This document shows, piece by piece, positions 38,651 through 48,755 of a stretch of DNA of 64,000 nt. The notes beneath the pieces are model-generated. The model was not told where the DNA came from. It searched no databases and saw nothing but the letters and a program-made list of their open reading frames with translations. Origin of the DNA: an uncultured Kordiimonas sp. (GTDB taxonomy: Bacteria > Pseudomonadota > Alphaproteobacteria > Sphingomonadales > Kordiimonadaceae). The stretch lies in contig CANLMI010000001.1 in NCBI GenBank assembly GCA_947492375.1, forward strand, positions 930,001 to 994,000, read 5' to 3'. Position numbers and translations under genes: made by a program. Every line of letters starts with the position of its first letter. The stretch's first letter is position 1.

Positions 38651-41068
38651 CTAATGAGTCGTAACTTCATCACCATCCAAAGACCCGTCAGAGCTGATTT
38701 CTGCAACGTTATCGAGTTCATCCCAGTCAACTGATTCAAGCTCCTGAACCAACGCATGACGCAATACTTCGTCAACTTCAGAAACCGGAATGATTTCAAG
38801 GTCTTTCTTCACATTGTCTGGAATATCAGCCAGGTCTTTTTCATTCTCTTGTGGGATCAAAACAGTCTTAATACCGCCGCGAAGAGCCGCTAAAAGCTTC
38901 TCTTTAAGTCCGCCAATAGGTAAAACCTTACCCCGTAATGTTACTTCGCCTGTCATCGCAATATCTTTACGAACTGCAATACCGGTTAGTACAGAAACCA
39001 TTGATGTACACATTCCGACCCCAGCGGAAGGGCCATCTTTCGGTGTTGCGCCCTCAGGAACATGGATATGAATGTCTTTTTTCTCGAATAACTTTGGATT
39101 GATTCCGTATTCGCCGCACCGGGAATGTACATATGACCGCGCTGCCTGAATTGATTCTTTCATCACATCACCCAGCTTACCAGTATGCTTAATCCCGCCC
39201 TTGCCTGGCACAACAATCGCTTCGATGGCTAAAAGTTCACCGCCAACTTCAGTCCAGGCAAGACCCGTTGTTAAGCCAATTTCGTCATTATCTTCAATTT
39301 CACCATAGCGGAATTTCTTAATGCCTAAATACTGGCCAACATTACGCGAGGTAACGGAAATCTTATCCTTTGACCCTTCAACAATTTCTTTCACCGCTTT
39401 ACGAGCCATTTTTGCGATCTCGCGCTCTAACCCGCGAACACCTGCTTCACGTGTATAATAACGGATTGCATCACGAACAGCACCGTCGGAGATCGACCAT
39501 TCGTCTTTTTTAAGCCCGTGATCCTTCACTTGCTTAGGTATCAGATGACGTTTTGCAATTTCGAGTTTCTCATCTTCTGTATAACCGGAAAGTTGAATAA
39601 TCTCCATTCGGTCCAGAAGTGGTCGTGGCATTTTCAATGAATTGGCAGTTGTAATGAACATCACATCTGATAAATCATAATCAGCCTCAAGGTAATGATC
39701 ATTGAACTTGCCATTTTGCTCCGGGTCCAAGACCTCAAGCAGCGCAGATGCCGGGTCACCCCGGAAATCCTGACCCATTTTATCAATCTCATCGAGGAGG
39801 AAAAGCGGATTACTTGTTCCTGCTTTCTTCATTGATTGCATAATTTTGCCCGGCATTGAGCCGATATATGTACGTCTATGCCCACGAATTTCTGATTCGT
39901 CGCGCACCCCACCAAGTGAGAAGCGAACGAACTCCCGCCCTGTCGCTTTTGCCAGAGACTTACCGAGCGAGGTTTTACCAACACCTGGAGGGCCGACAAG
40001 GCAAAGAATAGGGCCTTTTAGTTTTTTCGCGCGCTGTTGAACAGCCAAATATTCAACAATACGTTCTTTCACTTTCTCAAGGCCGTAATGTTCTGTATCC
40101 AGAACTTTCTCAGCTAACGTGATATCTTTTTTAACACGGCTGCGCTTACTCCAGGGAACGTTAAGCATCCAATCAAGGTAATTGCGAACAACCGTTGCCT
40201 CTGCTGACATTGGGCTCATCGACTTAAGTTTTTTCAGCTCCGCATGGCATTTTTCACGCGCTTCTTTAGTAAACTTGGTCTTTGCGATTTTTTCTTCGAG
40301 CTCTTGGATTTCCTCACGGCCATCATCGCCCTCGCCCAATTCTTTCTGAATGGCCTTCATTTGCTCATTCAGATAATATTCGCGTTGAGTTTTCTCCATC
40401 TGGCGCTTAACACGACCACGAATTTTCTTCTCGACTTGAAGGACGCTAATTTCATCTTCCATGAAATTAAAGACACGCTCCAAACGCTCCACCACAGAAA
40501 CACTGGACAGAAGCTGTTGCTTGTCATCAATTTTAAGCGCTAGATGCGACGCAATAGTATCCGCAAGCTTACTTGGGTCCTCGGTTTGACTGACGGTTGC
40601 CAGAACCTCAGATGGGATCTTTTTATTCAGTTTTATATATTGCTCAAACTGTGACACAACAGAGCGACACAATGCCTCAACCTCTTGATCGTCGGTTTCT
40701 TCAGCATCAACCACCTGAATCTTAGCTTCGAAAAATTCATCCGATTTCGTAAACTCTTCAATTCTGGCTCGCTGAAACCCCTCAACAAGAACCTTAACAG
40801 TTCCATCAGGAAGTTTAAGCAATTGAAGAACAGAGGCTACTGTTCCTATTTCAAATACATCTTCAGGAGCAGGATCATCTTCACCTGCGTCTTTTTGAGC
40901 GACCAACAGAATTTGTTTGTCTTTCGCCATTACTTCTTCAAGAGCAACAACCGATTTATCGCGCCCGACAAAAAGCGGCACAATCATATGAGGGAAAACG
41001 ACAATATCCCGTAATGGCAAAACAGGCAGCACATTATTGGTAATCGTCTTATTTGAAGCTTCAGACAT
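38651..41068 (-). CDS. lon: ATP-dependent protease Lon
   Basis: Lon degrades damaged and regulatory proteins. The 805-residue protein has an N-terminal substrate domain ([20 protein letters not shown]), Walker [16 protein letters not shown], and the serine-lysine protease domain with [11 protein letters not shown] (Ser) and [13 protein letters not shown] (Lys). I chose ATG 41068; the preceding TTG codon at 41071 would add one Met. It follows clpX. Confidence 0.97.
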   Translation of the reverse strand: MSEASNKTITNNVLPVLPLRDIVVFPHMIVPLFVGRDKSVVALEEVMAKDKQILLVAQKDAGEDDPAPEDVFEIGTVASVLQLLKLPDGTVKVLVEGFQRARIEEFTKSDEFFEAKIQVVDAEETDDQEVEALCRSVVSQFEQYIKLNKKIPSEVLATVSQTEDPSKLADTIASHLALKIDDKQQLLSSVSVVERLERVFNFMEDEISVLQVEKKIRGRVKRQMEKTQREYYLNEQMKAIQKELGEGDDGREEIQELEEKIAKTKFTKEAREKCHAELKKLKSMSPMSAEATVVRNYLDWMLNVPWSKRSRVKKDITLAEKVLDTEHYGLEKVKERIVEYLAVQQRAKKLKGPILCLVGPPGVGKTSLGKSLAKATGREFVRFSLGGVRDESEIRGHRRTYIGSMPGKIMQSMKKAGTSNPLFLLDEIDKMGQDFRGDPASALLEVLDPEQNGKFNDHYLEADYDLSDVMFITTANSLKMPRPLLDRMEIIQLSGYTEDEKLEIAKRHLIPKQVKDHGLKKDEWSISDGAVRDAIRYYTREAGVRGLEREIAKMARKAVKEIVEGSKDKISVTSRNVGQYLGIKKFRYGEIEDNDEIGLTTGLAWTEVGGELLAIEAIVVPGKGGIKHTGKLGDVMKESIQAARSYVHSRCGEYGINPKLFEKKDIHIHVPEGATPKDGPSAGVGMCTSMVSVLTGIAVRKDIAMTGEVTLRGKVLPIGGLKEKLLAALRGGIKTVLIPQENEKDLADIPDNVKKDLEIIPVSEVDEVLRHALVQELESVDWDELDNVAEISSDGSLDGDEVTTH

Positions 41069-41204
41069 CAAAAACTCTTATCTAGGATGGTTTAAACTGT
41101 GTTATTTTCTTTTTTTACGCACAAACTCAGCAAAACACCACGTTTAAAGCGTAAAAACATCATTTCATGCTATAAAAACAAGAATATATGGACTTAGGAA
41201 GGAA

Positions 41205-41226
41205 ATACGGGGTTTCAACCCCGTAT
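41205..41226 (-). terminator. Hairpin after clpX
   Basis: ATACGGGGTT and AACCCCGTAT form a perfect inverted repeat 22 bp after the clpX stop. The T tract behind it is weak (ATTTCC), so it may only slow transcription or protect the 3' end. Confidence 0.55.
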
Positions 41227-41247
41227 ATTTAGCTGGTAACGGTAAGT

Positions 41248-42519
41248 TTACGCAGGTTTACCTGCTTTTTCCAAACGTTCCGCAAAAATAAGTAAAGGAT
41301 TCGCCTTTCCTTCAATCACATCACCGTTCACCACAACTTCTTCTACATTCTCACTGCCAGGCAAATCGAACATTGTATCAAGAAGCGTGTTTTCCATAAT
41401 AGAACGAAGACCGCGTGCACCGGTTTTACGCTCGATTGCTTTATTAGCAACTGCCAGTAACGCATCATCTGTAAATGTCAGCTTGGTTTCTTCCATACCA
41501 AACAATGTTTGATATTGCTTCAAGAGCGCATTCTTTGGCTGTGACAGGATTTGGATAAGCGCATCTTCGTCCAAATCTTCCAAAGTTGCAATCACAGGCA
41601 AACGACCAACAAATTCCGGGATCAAACCAAACTTCAACAGATCTTCAGGCTCTGCGTCCTTAAAGAGTTCGCCTGTGCCACGATCGTCCGGGCCAGCAAT
41701 ACTTGCCCCAAAACCAATCGACTTACCCTGCATACGGTTAGAAATAACCTTATCAAGGCCAGCGAACGCACCACCACAGATAAAGAGGATATTTGTCGTA
41801 TCAACCTGCAAAAATTCTTGCTGAGGGTGCTTACGGCCACCTTGTGGCGGTACACTGGCAACAGTACCTTCCATAATTTTAAGGAGCGCCTGCTGAACAC
41901 CTTCACCGGAAACATCGCGGGTAATAGAAGGATTATCAGCTTTCCGGCTAATTTTATCAACCTCATCAATATAGACAATACCACGCTGGGCTTTCTCAAC
42001 ATTATAATCAGCAGATTGAAGAAGCTTCAAAATAATATTCTCTACGTCTTCTCCCACATAACCAGCTTCGGTAAGTGTCGTTGCATCGGCCATTGTGAAA
42101 GGCACATCAAGAATACGCGCAAGCGTCTGCGCCAACAATGTTTTACCACAGCCTGTCGGGCCCATAAGTAGAATATTTGACTTGGCAAGCTCCACATCGG
42201 AGTTACCTGAACTTGCATGATTAAGACGCTTATAGTGATTGTGCACAGCAACAGACAGTACTTTTTTAGCAGCGGCCTGCCCGATCACATAATCATTCAG
42301 AACTTCTAAAATTTCCTGCGGTGTTGGGACACCATCAGCACCCTTGGTTAGCGAGCCTTTGCTTTCTTCCTTAATGATATCATTGCAAAGCTCAACACAC
42401 TCATCGCAAATAAACACTGTTGGGCCAGCAATCAGCTTGCGAACCTCGTGCTGGCTCTTGCCGCAGAATGAACAATAGAGCGTGTTTTTTGTGTCGTTGT
42501 TACTCAACGTAATCACCAC
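41248..42519 (-). CDS. clpX: ClpX, ATP-dependent unfoldase of ClpXP
   Basis: ClpX recognises, unfolds and feeds substrates to ClpP; in Alphaproteobacteria ClpXP is central to cell-cycle control. The N-terminal zinc domain has Cys16, Cys19, Cys38 and Cys41. Walker A is [15 protein letters not shown] and Walker [11 protein letters not shown]. The ClpP-docking IGF loop appears as KSIGFGA. The 423-residue length is normal. The start is GTG at 42519; a TTG four codons in is the only nearby alternative. Confidence 0.97.
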   Translation of the reverse strand: MVITLSNNDTKNTLYCSFCGKSQHEVRKLIAGPTVFICDECVELCNDIIKEESKGSLTKGADGVPTPQEILEVLNDYVIGQAAAKKVLSVAVHNHYKRLNHASSGNSDVELAKSNILLMGPTGCGKTLLAQTLARILDVPFTMADATTLTEAGYVGEDVENIILKLLQSADYNVEKAQRGIVYIDEVDKISRKADNPSITRDVSGEGVQQALLKIMEGTVASVPPQGGRKHPQQEFLQVDTTNILFICGGAFAGLDKVISNRMQGKSIGFGASIAGPDDRGTGELFKDAEPEDLLKFGLIPEFVGRLPVIATLEDLDEDALIQILSQPKNALLKQYQTLFGMEETKLTFTDDALLAVANKAIERKTGARGLRSIMENTLLDTMFDLPGSENVEEVVVNGDVIEGKANPLLIFAERLEKAGKPA

Positions 42520-42682
42520 TTTCTTATTTTATTACCTATCTAAACCGTATGGTAAACTGGTTAAAAAGGTACAAACAACTAAAATCTTTTTCAAAATATG
42601 TAACAAATCAAGTATTCAAAAGTTTACCACATATCTATTTGGTATCATTTACCTGAGCGTAATCTAAAATCAGCCTTTAAAA

Positions 42683-43309
42683 TCAAGCGCCTTTGATGTC
42701 TTCTCGTGTTGTATAAACTTCATCAACAAGCCCAAAATCTTTTGCTTCTTCTGCTGACATAAAGTTGTCACGGTCCATCGCAGCTTCGATATCAGCCAGC
42801 TTTTGCCCTGTGTGTTTTACATAAATCTGATTCAATCGCTCACGTAATTTTAAAATCTCACGTGCCTGAATTTCAATATCAGAAGCCTGTCCCCGTGCAC
42901 CACCAGATGGCTGATGGATCATCACACGTGCATTTGGAAGGGCATAGCGCATTCCCGGCTCACCAGCAGCCAGCAGAAGCGATCCCATCGAGCAAGCCTG
43001 GCCAATGCATATTGTTGCGACCTTTGGTCTAATATATTGCATTGTATCATACATAGCCATACCACTGGTTACGACACCGCCCGGAGAGTTAATGTAAAAA
43101 TTAATCTCTTTCTCTGGGTTTTCAGCTTCAAGAAATAATAACTGCGCAACAATCAAGCTGGAGATATGATCATCAACCTGACCCGTTAAAAAGATAATAC
43201 GATCTTTCAAAAGCCGAGAGTAAATATCATAGGAACGCTCTCCTCGGTTGGTTTGCTCAACAACCATTGGCACCAAGGCGTTTTTGAAAGTATCCATCAC
43301 GTCGTTCAT
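42683..43309 (-). CDS. clpP: ATP-dependent Clp protease proteolytic subunit
   Basis: ClpP is the 14-subunit serine protease chamber. The triad is Ser107 (GQACSMGS), His132 (MIHQPSGG) and Asp181, with the same spacing as in E. coli ClpP (25 and 49). The NSPGG turn is at residues 74-78. The protein is 208 residues and starts 163 bp upstream of clpX on the same strand. Confidence 0.97.
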   Translation of the reverse strand: MNDVMDTFKNALVPMVVEQTNRGERSYDIYSRLLKDRIIFLTGQVDDHISSLIVAQLLFLEAENPEKEINFYINSPGGVVTSGMAMYDTMQYIRPKVATICIGQACSMGSLLLAAGEPGMRYALPNARVMIHQPSGGARGQASDIEIQAREILKLRERLNQIYVKHTGQKLADIEAAMDRDNFMSAEEAKDFGLVDEVYTTREDIKGA

Positions 43310-43479
43310 TAAGGGCTCCTAAGTATTTTAGCGCATCTTATTAAATATAAAAAATCAAATGTAGCTTTAGCAAACCCCGGACAGCTTCATCAAGCAAATA
43401 TAGCGAAATCTTTTGAAGAGCGTATTTTAGTACGTCTATGTCTGAAGTTTGGACCATCTATATAGAAAGTAACAGGCAT

Positions 43480-43506
43480 AAAAAAAGGGGCAAAATGCCC
43501 CTTTTT
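43480..43506 (-). terminator. Terminator of tig
   Basis: On minus, AAAAAGGGGCA pairs with TGCCCCTTTTT around a 3-nt loop and continues into T. It lies 25 bp after the tig stop, so clpP is separately transcribed. Confidence 0.93.
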
Positions 43507-43530
43507 CAAATTCATACAAAAATTGTAGAA

Positions 43531-45060
43531 TTAATCGTCTTTCTTGGCTGCTTTTTTAGCTGGAGCCTTTTTAGCAGCAGCCTTCTTTGCAGGTGCTTTT
43601 TTTGTTTCAGCTTTAGTTTCTGCTTTTTTAGCAGGCGCTTTTTTTGCCGGTGCCTTCTTGGCAGCAGCTTTTTTCTTTGGCGCAGCTTTCTTGGATTTAG
43701 TTGGGTTCGCTTCTTCTTCATCGATTTCACGAACAGCTTTTTCAAGCTCGTCTCTGCTCACAGTTTTGTCAGTCAATTCAGCTTGCTCAAGAACAAAATC
43801 AACAACCTTTTCTTCAAAGATTGGCGCGCGTAGTTGTGCACGGGCTTCTTCATTTTGCTGATAGAATTCAAAAACCTGCGCTTCTTGACCCGGGAAGCGA
43901 CGAGCTTCTTCGATCATGCGCTGATTAACTTCCTGCTGAGTAACCTGAACATCATTTTTCATGCCGATCTCACTGAGAAGCAAACCAAGACGTACACGGC
44001 GCTCAGCAATTGCCTTAAATTCAGCAGCTTCAGCCTCATCATCAGGGCCTTCTTTGCCTTCGAAATCTTCTTCTTTGGCTTCACCCGATGCAATCATATC
44101 ACGCTTGATCTGTTCCCAAATCTGGCGGAATTCCATATCAACCATGCTCTCAGGTACGTCAAAGCTGTATTGATCAGCGAGTACATCGAGAAGCGCGCGC
44201 TTAAGATGCGCACGTGTAAGTGCCTGGTTATCTTGCCCCAACTGACCTTTAAGTGCTTCACGAAGAGCAGCAAGGTCATCCATACCAAGGCCTTTAGCGA
44301 GGTCATCATTGATCTCTGCTTCAGCAGGACGGCGAACTTCTTTCACAGTCACTGTGAACTCAACCGCTTTACCTTTAAGGTCTTCTGAATGGTATTCTTC
44401 AGGGAATGTTACGTTAACAAGAACTTCTTGTCCTGCTTTTGAGCCAACAAGCTGATCTTCAAAACCTGGGATAAATGTACCACTACCAAGTTCAAGCTGG
44501 AAGTCTTCACCTTTACCGCCTTCGAACTCTTCACCGTTTAAGCGACCGACATAATCGATAAAGACTGCATCGCCTTCTTTCGCTTTAACTGTCTTAGCAG
44601 CTTTCTTGAAAGTTTTTTGCTGTGATGCAAGACGCTCTAGTGCCTCATCAACGCTTGATTCTTCAACTTCTGCAACCCAGCGATCTAATGCAGGGGCCTT
44701 AAAGCCTTCAACATCAACTGTTGGCAGAATTTCAAGCTTAACAGTGTAAGAAAGGTCTTTACCGTCTTCATAGTCACCAAGATCGACATCAGGGCGAACT
44801 GCTGGACGGATTTCTTTTTCTTCGAAAAGCTTTGTTGTCGTTTCTTGAACAGTGTCTTGAATAACCTGACCTTTTGCACGGTCACCGTGCATACGACGTA
44901 GAAGTGAAAGCGGTGCTTTACCCGGGCGGAAGCCTTTGATTTTTGCAGTTGCACGGAACTCGGTTAGGATATTATCCAAACGCTCATCAAGTTCACCAGC
45001 AGTAACTACAATCTTAAATTCGCGTTTTAATCCATCATTCAGCAGTTCTTCGATCTGCAT
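43531..45060 (-). CDS. tig: Trigger factor with lysine/alanine-rich C-terminal tail
   Basis: Trigger factor is the ribosome-bound chaperone. The 509-residue protein has the ribosome-binding domain with IKGFRPGKAPLSLLRRMHG near residue 40, the FKBP-type PPIase domain (VFIDYVGRLNGEEFEGGKGE) and the helical C-terminal domain. Residues 457-509 form an added tail made of AAKKAPAKK-like repeats, ending KKDD. Typical trigger factor has 430-450 residues. The tail resembles histone H1-type tails and would be strongly basic. No frameshift is involved: the frame is continuous. Confidence 0.95.
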   Translation of the reverse strand: MQIEELLNDGLKREFKIVVTAGELDERLDNILTEFRATAKIKGFRPGKAPLSLLRRMHGDRAKGQVIQDTVQETTTKLFEEKEIRPAVRPDVDLGDYEDGKDLSYTVKLEILPTVDVEGFKAPALDRWVAEVEESSVDEALERLASQQKTFKKAAKTVKAKEGDAVFIDYVGRLNGEEFEGGKGEDFQLELGSGTFIPGFEDQLVGSKAGQEVLVNVTFPEEYHSEDLKGKAVEFTVTVKEVRRPAEAEINDDLAKGLGMDDLAALREALKGQLGQDNQALTRAHLKRALLDVLADQYSFDVPESMVDMEFRQIWEQIKRDMIASGEAKEEDFEGKEGPDDEAEAAEFKAIAERRVRLGLLLSEIGMKNDVQVTQQEVNQRMIEEARRFPGQEAQVFEFYQQNEEARAQLRAPIFEEKVVDFVLEQAELTDKTVSRDELEKAVREIDEEEANPTKSKKAAPKKKAAAKKAPAKKAPAKKAETKAETKKAPAKKAAAKKAPAKKAAKKDD

Positions 45061-45159
45061 GGCACAACCACTTTCTTTTCTTAAGGCTTAATCTTCGACG
45101 AAATGTTCTCGAATTCCCGATTAGCAGGAGACACATTTTATTTTCTTAAAGGACCCTGC

Positions 45160-45244
45160 TGGTGCGGGCGAAGGGACTTGAACCCCCACATCCGAAGATA
45201 CCAGAACCTAAATCTGGCGCGTCTACCAATTTCGCCACGCCCGC
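45160..45244 (-). tRNA. tRNA-Leu (TAG)
   Basis: This is an 85-nt class II tRNA on minus with encoded CCA. The acceptor GCGGGCG pairs with CGCCCGC. The anticodon loop TTTAGGT gives TAG. The variable arm is TATCTTCGGATG. It lies 100 bp upstream of tig on the same strand with no terminator seen between them. Confidence 0.97.
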
Positions 45245-45627
45245 ACTATTCAGAGTTACTTGATCTATAGCGATCAAAAGAACCTGAAACAGTTCCTTTT
45301 CCATCCAAAGCAGCGATTGCATTAGATGGGTGTTGGAGGGCTTATATTCAGGCTGAACGCGTTACACAAGTCTTTTTCTTTAATTTTTTATCCCAAAGGC
45401 CATTTTTTTTATCAAATTCGCAGAAATCAACAGGTTTCCACCCTCTATCTTTACACTTAACCATACTATTTCATCAGGAAGGCAATCATGAATAAGACAC
45501 CAAGAATGAATTAAAAAGCCAGATTCTCTTATTCGGTTTGGTTTCCCTGTTTAACCAGATTGCCTTGCCCGGCCAATTTGCCCTGCTAAAACAGATTACC
45601 CTGACAAGAAAGAGAGCACGCAATAAG
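45245..45627. other. 383-bp region between tRNA-Leu and the NAD(P)HX gene
   Basis: No credible protein gene. It contains an inverted repeat TTGATC-TATAGC-GATCAA (45257-45274 region) close to the tRNA, a possible distal minus-strand promoter (TTGTGT, 17 bases, TATAAG) about 100 bp upstream of the tRNA, T-rich low-complexity sequence near 45375-45415, and an 18-bp repeat at 45545-45603. Confidence 0.4.
45545..45603. repeat. Degenerate 18-bp tandem repeat, three and a bit copies
   Basis: Units CCCTGTTTAACCAGATTG, CCTTGCCCGGCCAATTTG and CCCTGCTAAAACAGATTA follow directly, then a fourth CCCTG. On minus one frame reads QGNL/QGKL every six residues but contains a stop. It lies just downstream of the NAD(P)HX gene. 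Confidence 0.7.
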
Positions 45628-47127
45628 TTACGGCAGAACTTCAATGAGCGTTTGCAAGAGATCAGATGCGATCATCCCCTTGCCTGCTTTCATTCCTGCC
45701 TGACTATGCAACCATACAGCAGCACACGTTGCTTCAAAAATTGGCATTCCCTGAGCAATCAATCCAGTCGTAATACCTGCAAGCACATCACCTGTACCGC
45801 CAATTGATAACCACGCGGGCGCGCAAACATTAATTGCAGCACGGCCATCTGGTGCTGCAATAATCGTTGATACCCCCTTAAGAGCAATAACTGCTCCCGT
45901 TTTCTTGGCCGCAAGCTTCACTGCATTCAACCGGTTCTCTTCAAAAGGTAATTCAGGAAATAATCGAGTGAACTCACCCTCATGTGGTGTAAACACAATT
46001 TCCTGACGGCCAAATGACTGTAACTGCAGCAAACGTCCTGCGAGGGATGACAAAGCATCAGCATCTAAAACCAGCTTTTTGTTTTTCTTGAGTGTTTCAA
46101 AGATAAGTTCAGCCGTTTTTTCATGAACCCCAGCCCCTGGCCCCAACAAGACAGTATTGATACGCTTGTCAGACAGCATCCCCATAAACCCAAAATTCGA
46201 GTCCATCCGGCGAACCATAACATCTGTTAAGGTTGAAACCTGAACGTTGTATGTCTCACTTGGTGCAGCAAGCGTCACCAAGCCTGCACCAATACGAAGC
46301 CCTGCGAGCGATGCCAGCCGCGATGCCCCAAGCGCAGGCTCCCGACCGCCAAGCACGAGCATATGGCCACGATCATATTTATGACTATAAGGCCCTGCAT
46401 GCGGATAAAACGCGCTCCAAAGCGCAGGATCATTCTCAAAAACAACAGGAGGGTTTCCATCAAAGAATTCTGCTGATAGCCCAATATCCGCGATACGGAT
46501 GTGCCCTAACCCACCTGATATAAACCGGCCAGGCGCAATTAAATGCCCTGGCTTTCGGCAAGTAAATGTTATTGTTGCGTCCGCGATAAAGCATATATCG
46601 CTATATTGACAACCAGTGTCCGCATTCAGGCCGCTTGGAACATCAATCGATATTCTAAAAACATCACTATCGTTTGACGCACGAATAATATCGGCATACT
46701 CACCGTCAATCGGCCGCGATAACCCAACCCCGAAAAGCCCATCAACAACAATAGCCGCTTCCTTGATGCGAGCAGGATCAAATCCATCAACACTACCCGT
46801 CCACTTAAGAGCCATAGAACTTGCTTCAGCGCTATTTAGTTCCATATCACTTTCTGATCGCATGATATGAACACGGTAGCCCCAATCAAGCAGATAACGT
46901 GCAGCAACATACCCATCACCGCCGTTATTACCCGGCCCACACAGAATAATAATTTCATCGGGGAAGTTTTCAGGCTTGTCAGCATAGTCAACAACTGTTT
47001 CTGCAACAGCACGACCAGCCTGCTCCATTAAATCGGCCAAAGACTGACCATTAGCAACAGCCCAAGCATCAGCCGCCTGCGATTGTTCAGCAGTCATTAA
47101 ACAATGATTCGCAAGAGTCGATTTCAT
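45628..47127 (-). CDS. nnr: Bifunctional NAD(P)HX epimerase/dehydratase
   Basis: This enzyme repairs hydrated NAD(P)H. The N-terminal half is the epimerase (YjeF_N) with ILCGPGNNGGDGYVAARYL near residue 65. The C-terminal half is the ADP/ATP-dependent dehydratase with LVLGGREPALGASRLASLAG and the catalytic-type loop SIGGTGDVLAGI. The protein has about 499 residues from ATG 47127. A GTG two codons upstream (47133) has a better-spaced GGGAG site and may be the true start. Confidence 0.94.
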   Translation of the reverse strand: MKSTLANHCLMTAEQSQAADAWAVANGQSLADLMEQAGRAVAETVVDYADKPENFPDEIIILCGPGNNGGDGYVAARYLLDWGYRVHIMRSESDMELNSAEASSMALKWTGSVDGFDPARIKEAAIVVDGLFGVGLSRPIDGEYADIIRASNDSDVFRISIDVPSGLNADTGCQYSDICFIADATITFTCRKPGHLIAPGRFISGGLGHIRIADIGLSAEFFDGNPPVVFENDPALWSAFYPHAGPYSHKYDRGHMLVLGGREPALGASRLASLAGLRIGAGLVTLAAPSETYNVQVSTLTDVMVRRMDSNFGFMGMLSDKRINTVLLGPGAGVHEKTAELIFETLKKNKKLVLDADALSSLAGRLLQLQSFGRQEIVFTPHEGEFTRLFPELPFEENRLNAVKLAAKKTGAVIALKGVSTIIAAPDGRAAINVCAPAWLSIGGTGDVLAGITTGLIAQGMPIFEATCAAVWLHSQAGMKAGKGMIASDLLQTLIEVLP

Positions 47128-47231
47128 AAGCACCCATATCTCCCTATACCCGGAGCAGGACTTTATCAAAAGAAATTTGAACGCAAAGTGCTTATTAAAA
47201 AAAAATGTAAACTATTGATTGATATAAATAA

Positions 47232-47798
47232 TTAAAAATCTTGTGTAGTAATGCCCTGACCTTGATTATCAAAATCAACCATCAATTGCCATCCATCAAT
47301 ACCATTTGAACGATTCGTATCACGTTCAAAAATTAATAGAACTCGACCATGAAAATACTTAGTCTCATCGCCCTTTTGCGGTACCATAACCTGATATTTA
47401 CCCGCGATATACCCTATATCACCGTTTATGCTAACTAACTCTTCCTGAAAGTCGATGCGTGTATCGGGGCCTGCAATAAACTGACGTTGATAGTTATCTT
47501 TAATGGCATCCACACTTGTTTGAAGCTTACTGCCATTATTTGCGTAATAGATTTGCGGGCTGTACAGCTTGAAGAGAACATCGATATCTTTACTATTGTA
47601 CGCCTTAAGCCAAGCCTGCATCAGGCTGCGAATTATAGTCTCATCCATATCAGAAGCCTTATTTATATCGACATTGTTTATCGTGGTTTTATCGGCGGGG
47701 TACGCATTAACAGCCTTTTCGGAACTGAAAATTGCAGCAAACAAAGCAACTAAACCAAAAAGAAATGCAAATATAGCTTTAACAGCCGCGTATTTCAT
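47232..47798 (-). CDS. NTF2-like (SnoaL/DUF4440-type) secreted or anchored protein
   Basis: This 188-residue protein starts with a hydrophobic helix (AIFAFLFGLVALFAAIFSS, residues 9-27), either a signal peptide or an anchor. An NTF2-like fold follows: helix SLMQAWLKAYNSKDIDVLFKLYS, then strands ending with WQLMVDFDNQG. Such domains often bind small ligands or act as peptide-binding partners, with no fixed function. It is separated from nnr by 60-100 bp and shares its strand. The function is unknown. Confidence 0.7.
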   Translation of the reverse strand: MKYAAVKAIFAFLFGLVALFAAIFSSEKAVNAYPADKTTINNVDINKASDMDETIIRSLMQAWLKAYNSKDIDVLFKLYSPQIYYANNGSKLQTSVDAIKDNYQRQFIAGPDTRIDFQEELVSINGDIGYIAGKYQVMVPQKGDETKYFHGRVLLIFERDTNRSNGIDGWQLMVDFDNQGQGITTQDF

Positions 47799-47873
47799 AT
47801 TTCACCATGTATTAAGATAAATTCAATTGTACCGAGCTTAAAGAATTTAATCATACCCGGTAAACACACAAAT

Positions 47874-47905
47874 AAAAAAGCCCGGCTAAAAAATAGCCGA
47901 GCTTT
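47874..47905 (-). terminator. Terminator of tRNA-His
   Basis: On minus, AGCTCGGCTA (47903-47894) pairs with TAGCCGGGCT (47888-47879), one G-U pair, 5-nt T loop, then a run of T. It begins 9 bp after the tRNA. Confidence 0.9.
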
Positions 47906-47911
47906 AAAATA

Positions 47912-47989
47912 TGGGGCGAATGACCGGATTTGAACCGGCGACATCCAGAATCACAATCTGGCGCTCTAACCAACTGAGCTACACCCGCC
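47912..47989 (-). tRNA. tRNA-His (GTG)
   Basis: This tRNA lies on minus with encoded CCA. The acceptor GCGGGTG pairs with CATTCGC, and the extra 5' G-1 (47989) faces C73, the histidine identity pair. The anticodon loop TTGTGAT gives GTG. Length is 78 nt with G-1 and CCA. Confidence 0.97.
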
Positions 47990-48008
47990 ATGAAAAAATT
48001 GTGGCGCC

Positions 48009-48037
48009 TATTTATGCCTAAGCCACTTGTTCGTCAA
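48009..48037 (-). promoter_or_regulatory. Promoter of tRNA-His
   Basis: On minus, TTGACG (48037-48032) and TAAATA (48014-48009) are 17 bases apart, about 20 bp before the tRNA. The -35 lies inside an inverted repeat, CACTTG-ACGAA-CAAGTG (48040-48024). Confidence 0.7.
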
Positions 48038-48243
48038 GTGGGAACTTTAACAATCCTGTAATTATTCATTTCCTCTCAAAAAAAGAAAGGCTAAAATTTT
48101 ATCAGGCTATCACTTTATATTACTGCCTGTTTTTTGAGCAAATGCCCATTTTCGCATCATATAAATGATCAAACTTTAGCCGTCCCTATCATAAACTTAC
48201 GAATACCTTAGCAGATAACATAAATTAGCCATACCCAATTAAA

Positions 48244-48259
48244 TGGCATAACATATGCT
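48244..48259 (+). promoter_or_regulatory. Sigma-54 promoter of glnB-glnA
   Basis: TGGCATAACATATGCT matches the -24/-12 consensus TGGCACG-N4-TTGCW: the GG and GC pairs are exactly 10 bases apart and TGGCA plus TGCT are retained. Transcription would begin near 48270, leaving a leader of about 66 nt before glnB. NtrC/RpoN control of glnBA is established in other Proteobacteria. Confidence 0.7.
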
Positions 48260-48329
48260 TAACAAACTTTAAATTTGGCATAATTTCGACTGAACACTTT
48301 AATTGGTAATCTCTTCTACATACCTATGA

Positions 48330-48674
<345 letters not shown>

Positions 48675-48755
48675 GACCACTTCAGTTTAAAGCCATTAGC
48701 TTAATCGCTACATCCAGCATTTTTGAATACCATACTATCAAACAGGAAGATTATA

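Noticed and set aside
43544-43861. Long alanine/phenylalanine-rich frame antisense to the trigger factor tail
   Set aside because: It is a mirror of the lysine/alanine repeat of tig on the other strand.
45100-45320. Open frame through tRNA-Leu (AKLVDAPDLGSG)
   Set aside because: Another tRNA-derived false frame.
45538-45807. 89-codon plus frame starting in the 18-bp repeat
   Set aside because: Most of it is antisense to the NAD(P)HX gene and its composition is that of a shadow frame.
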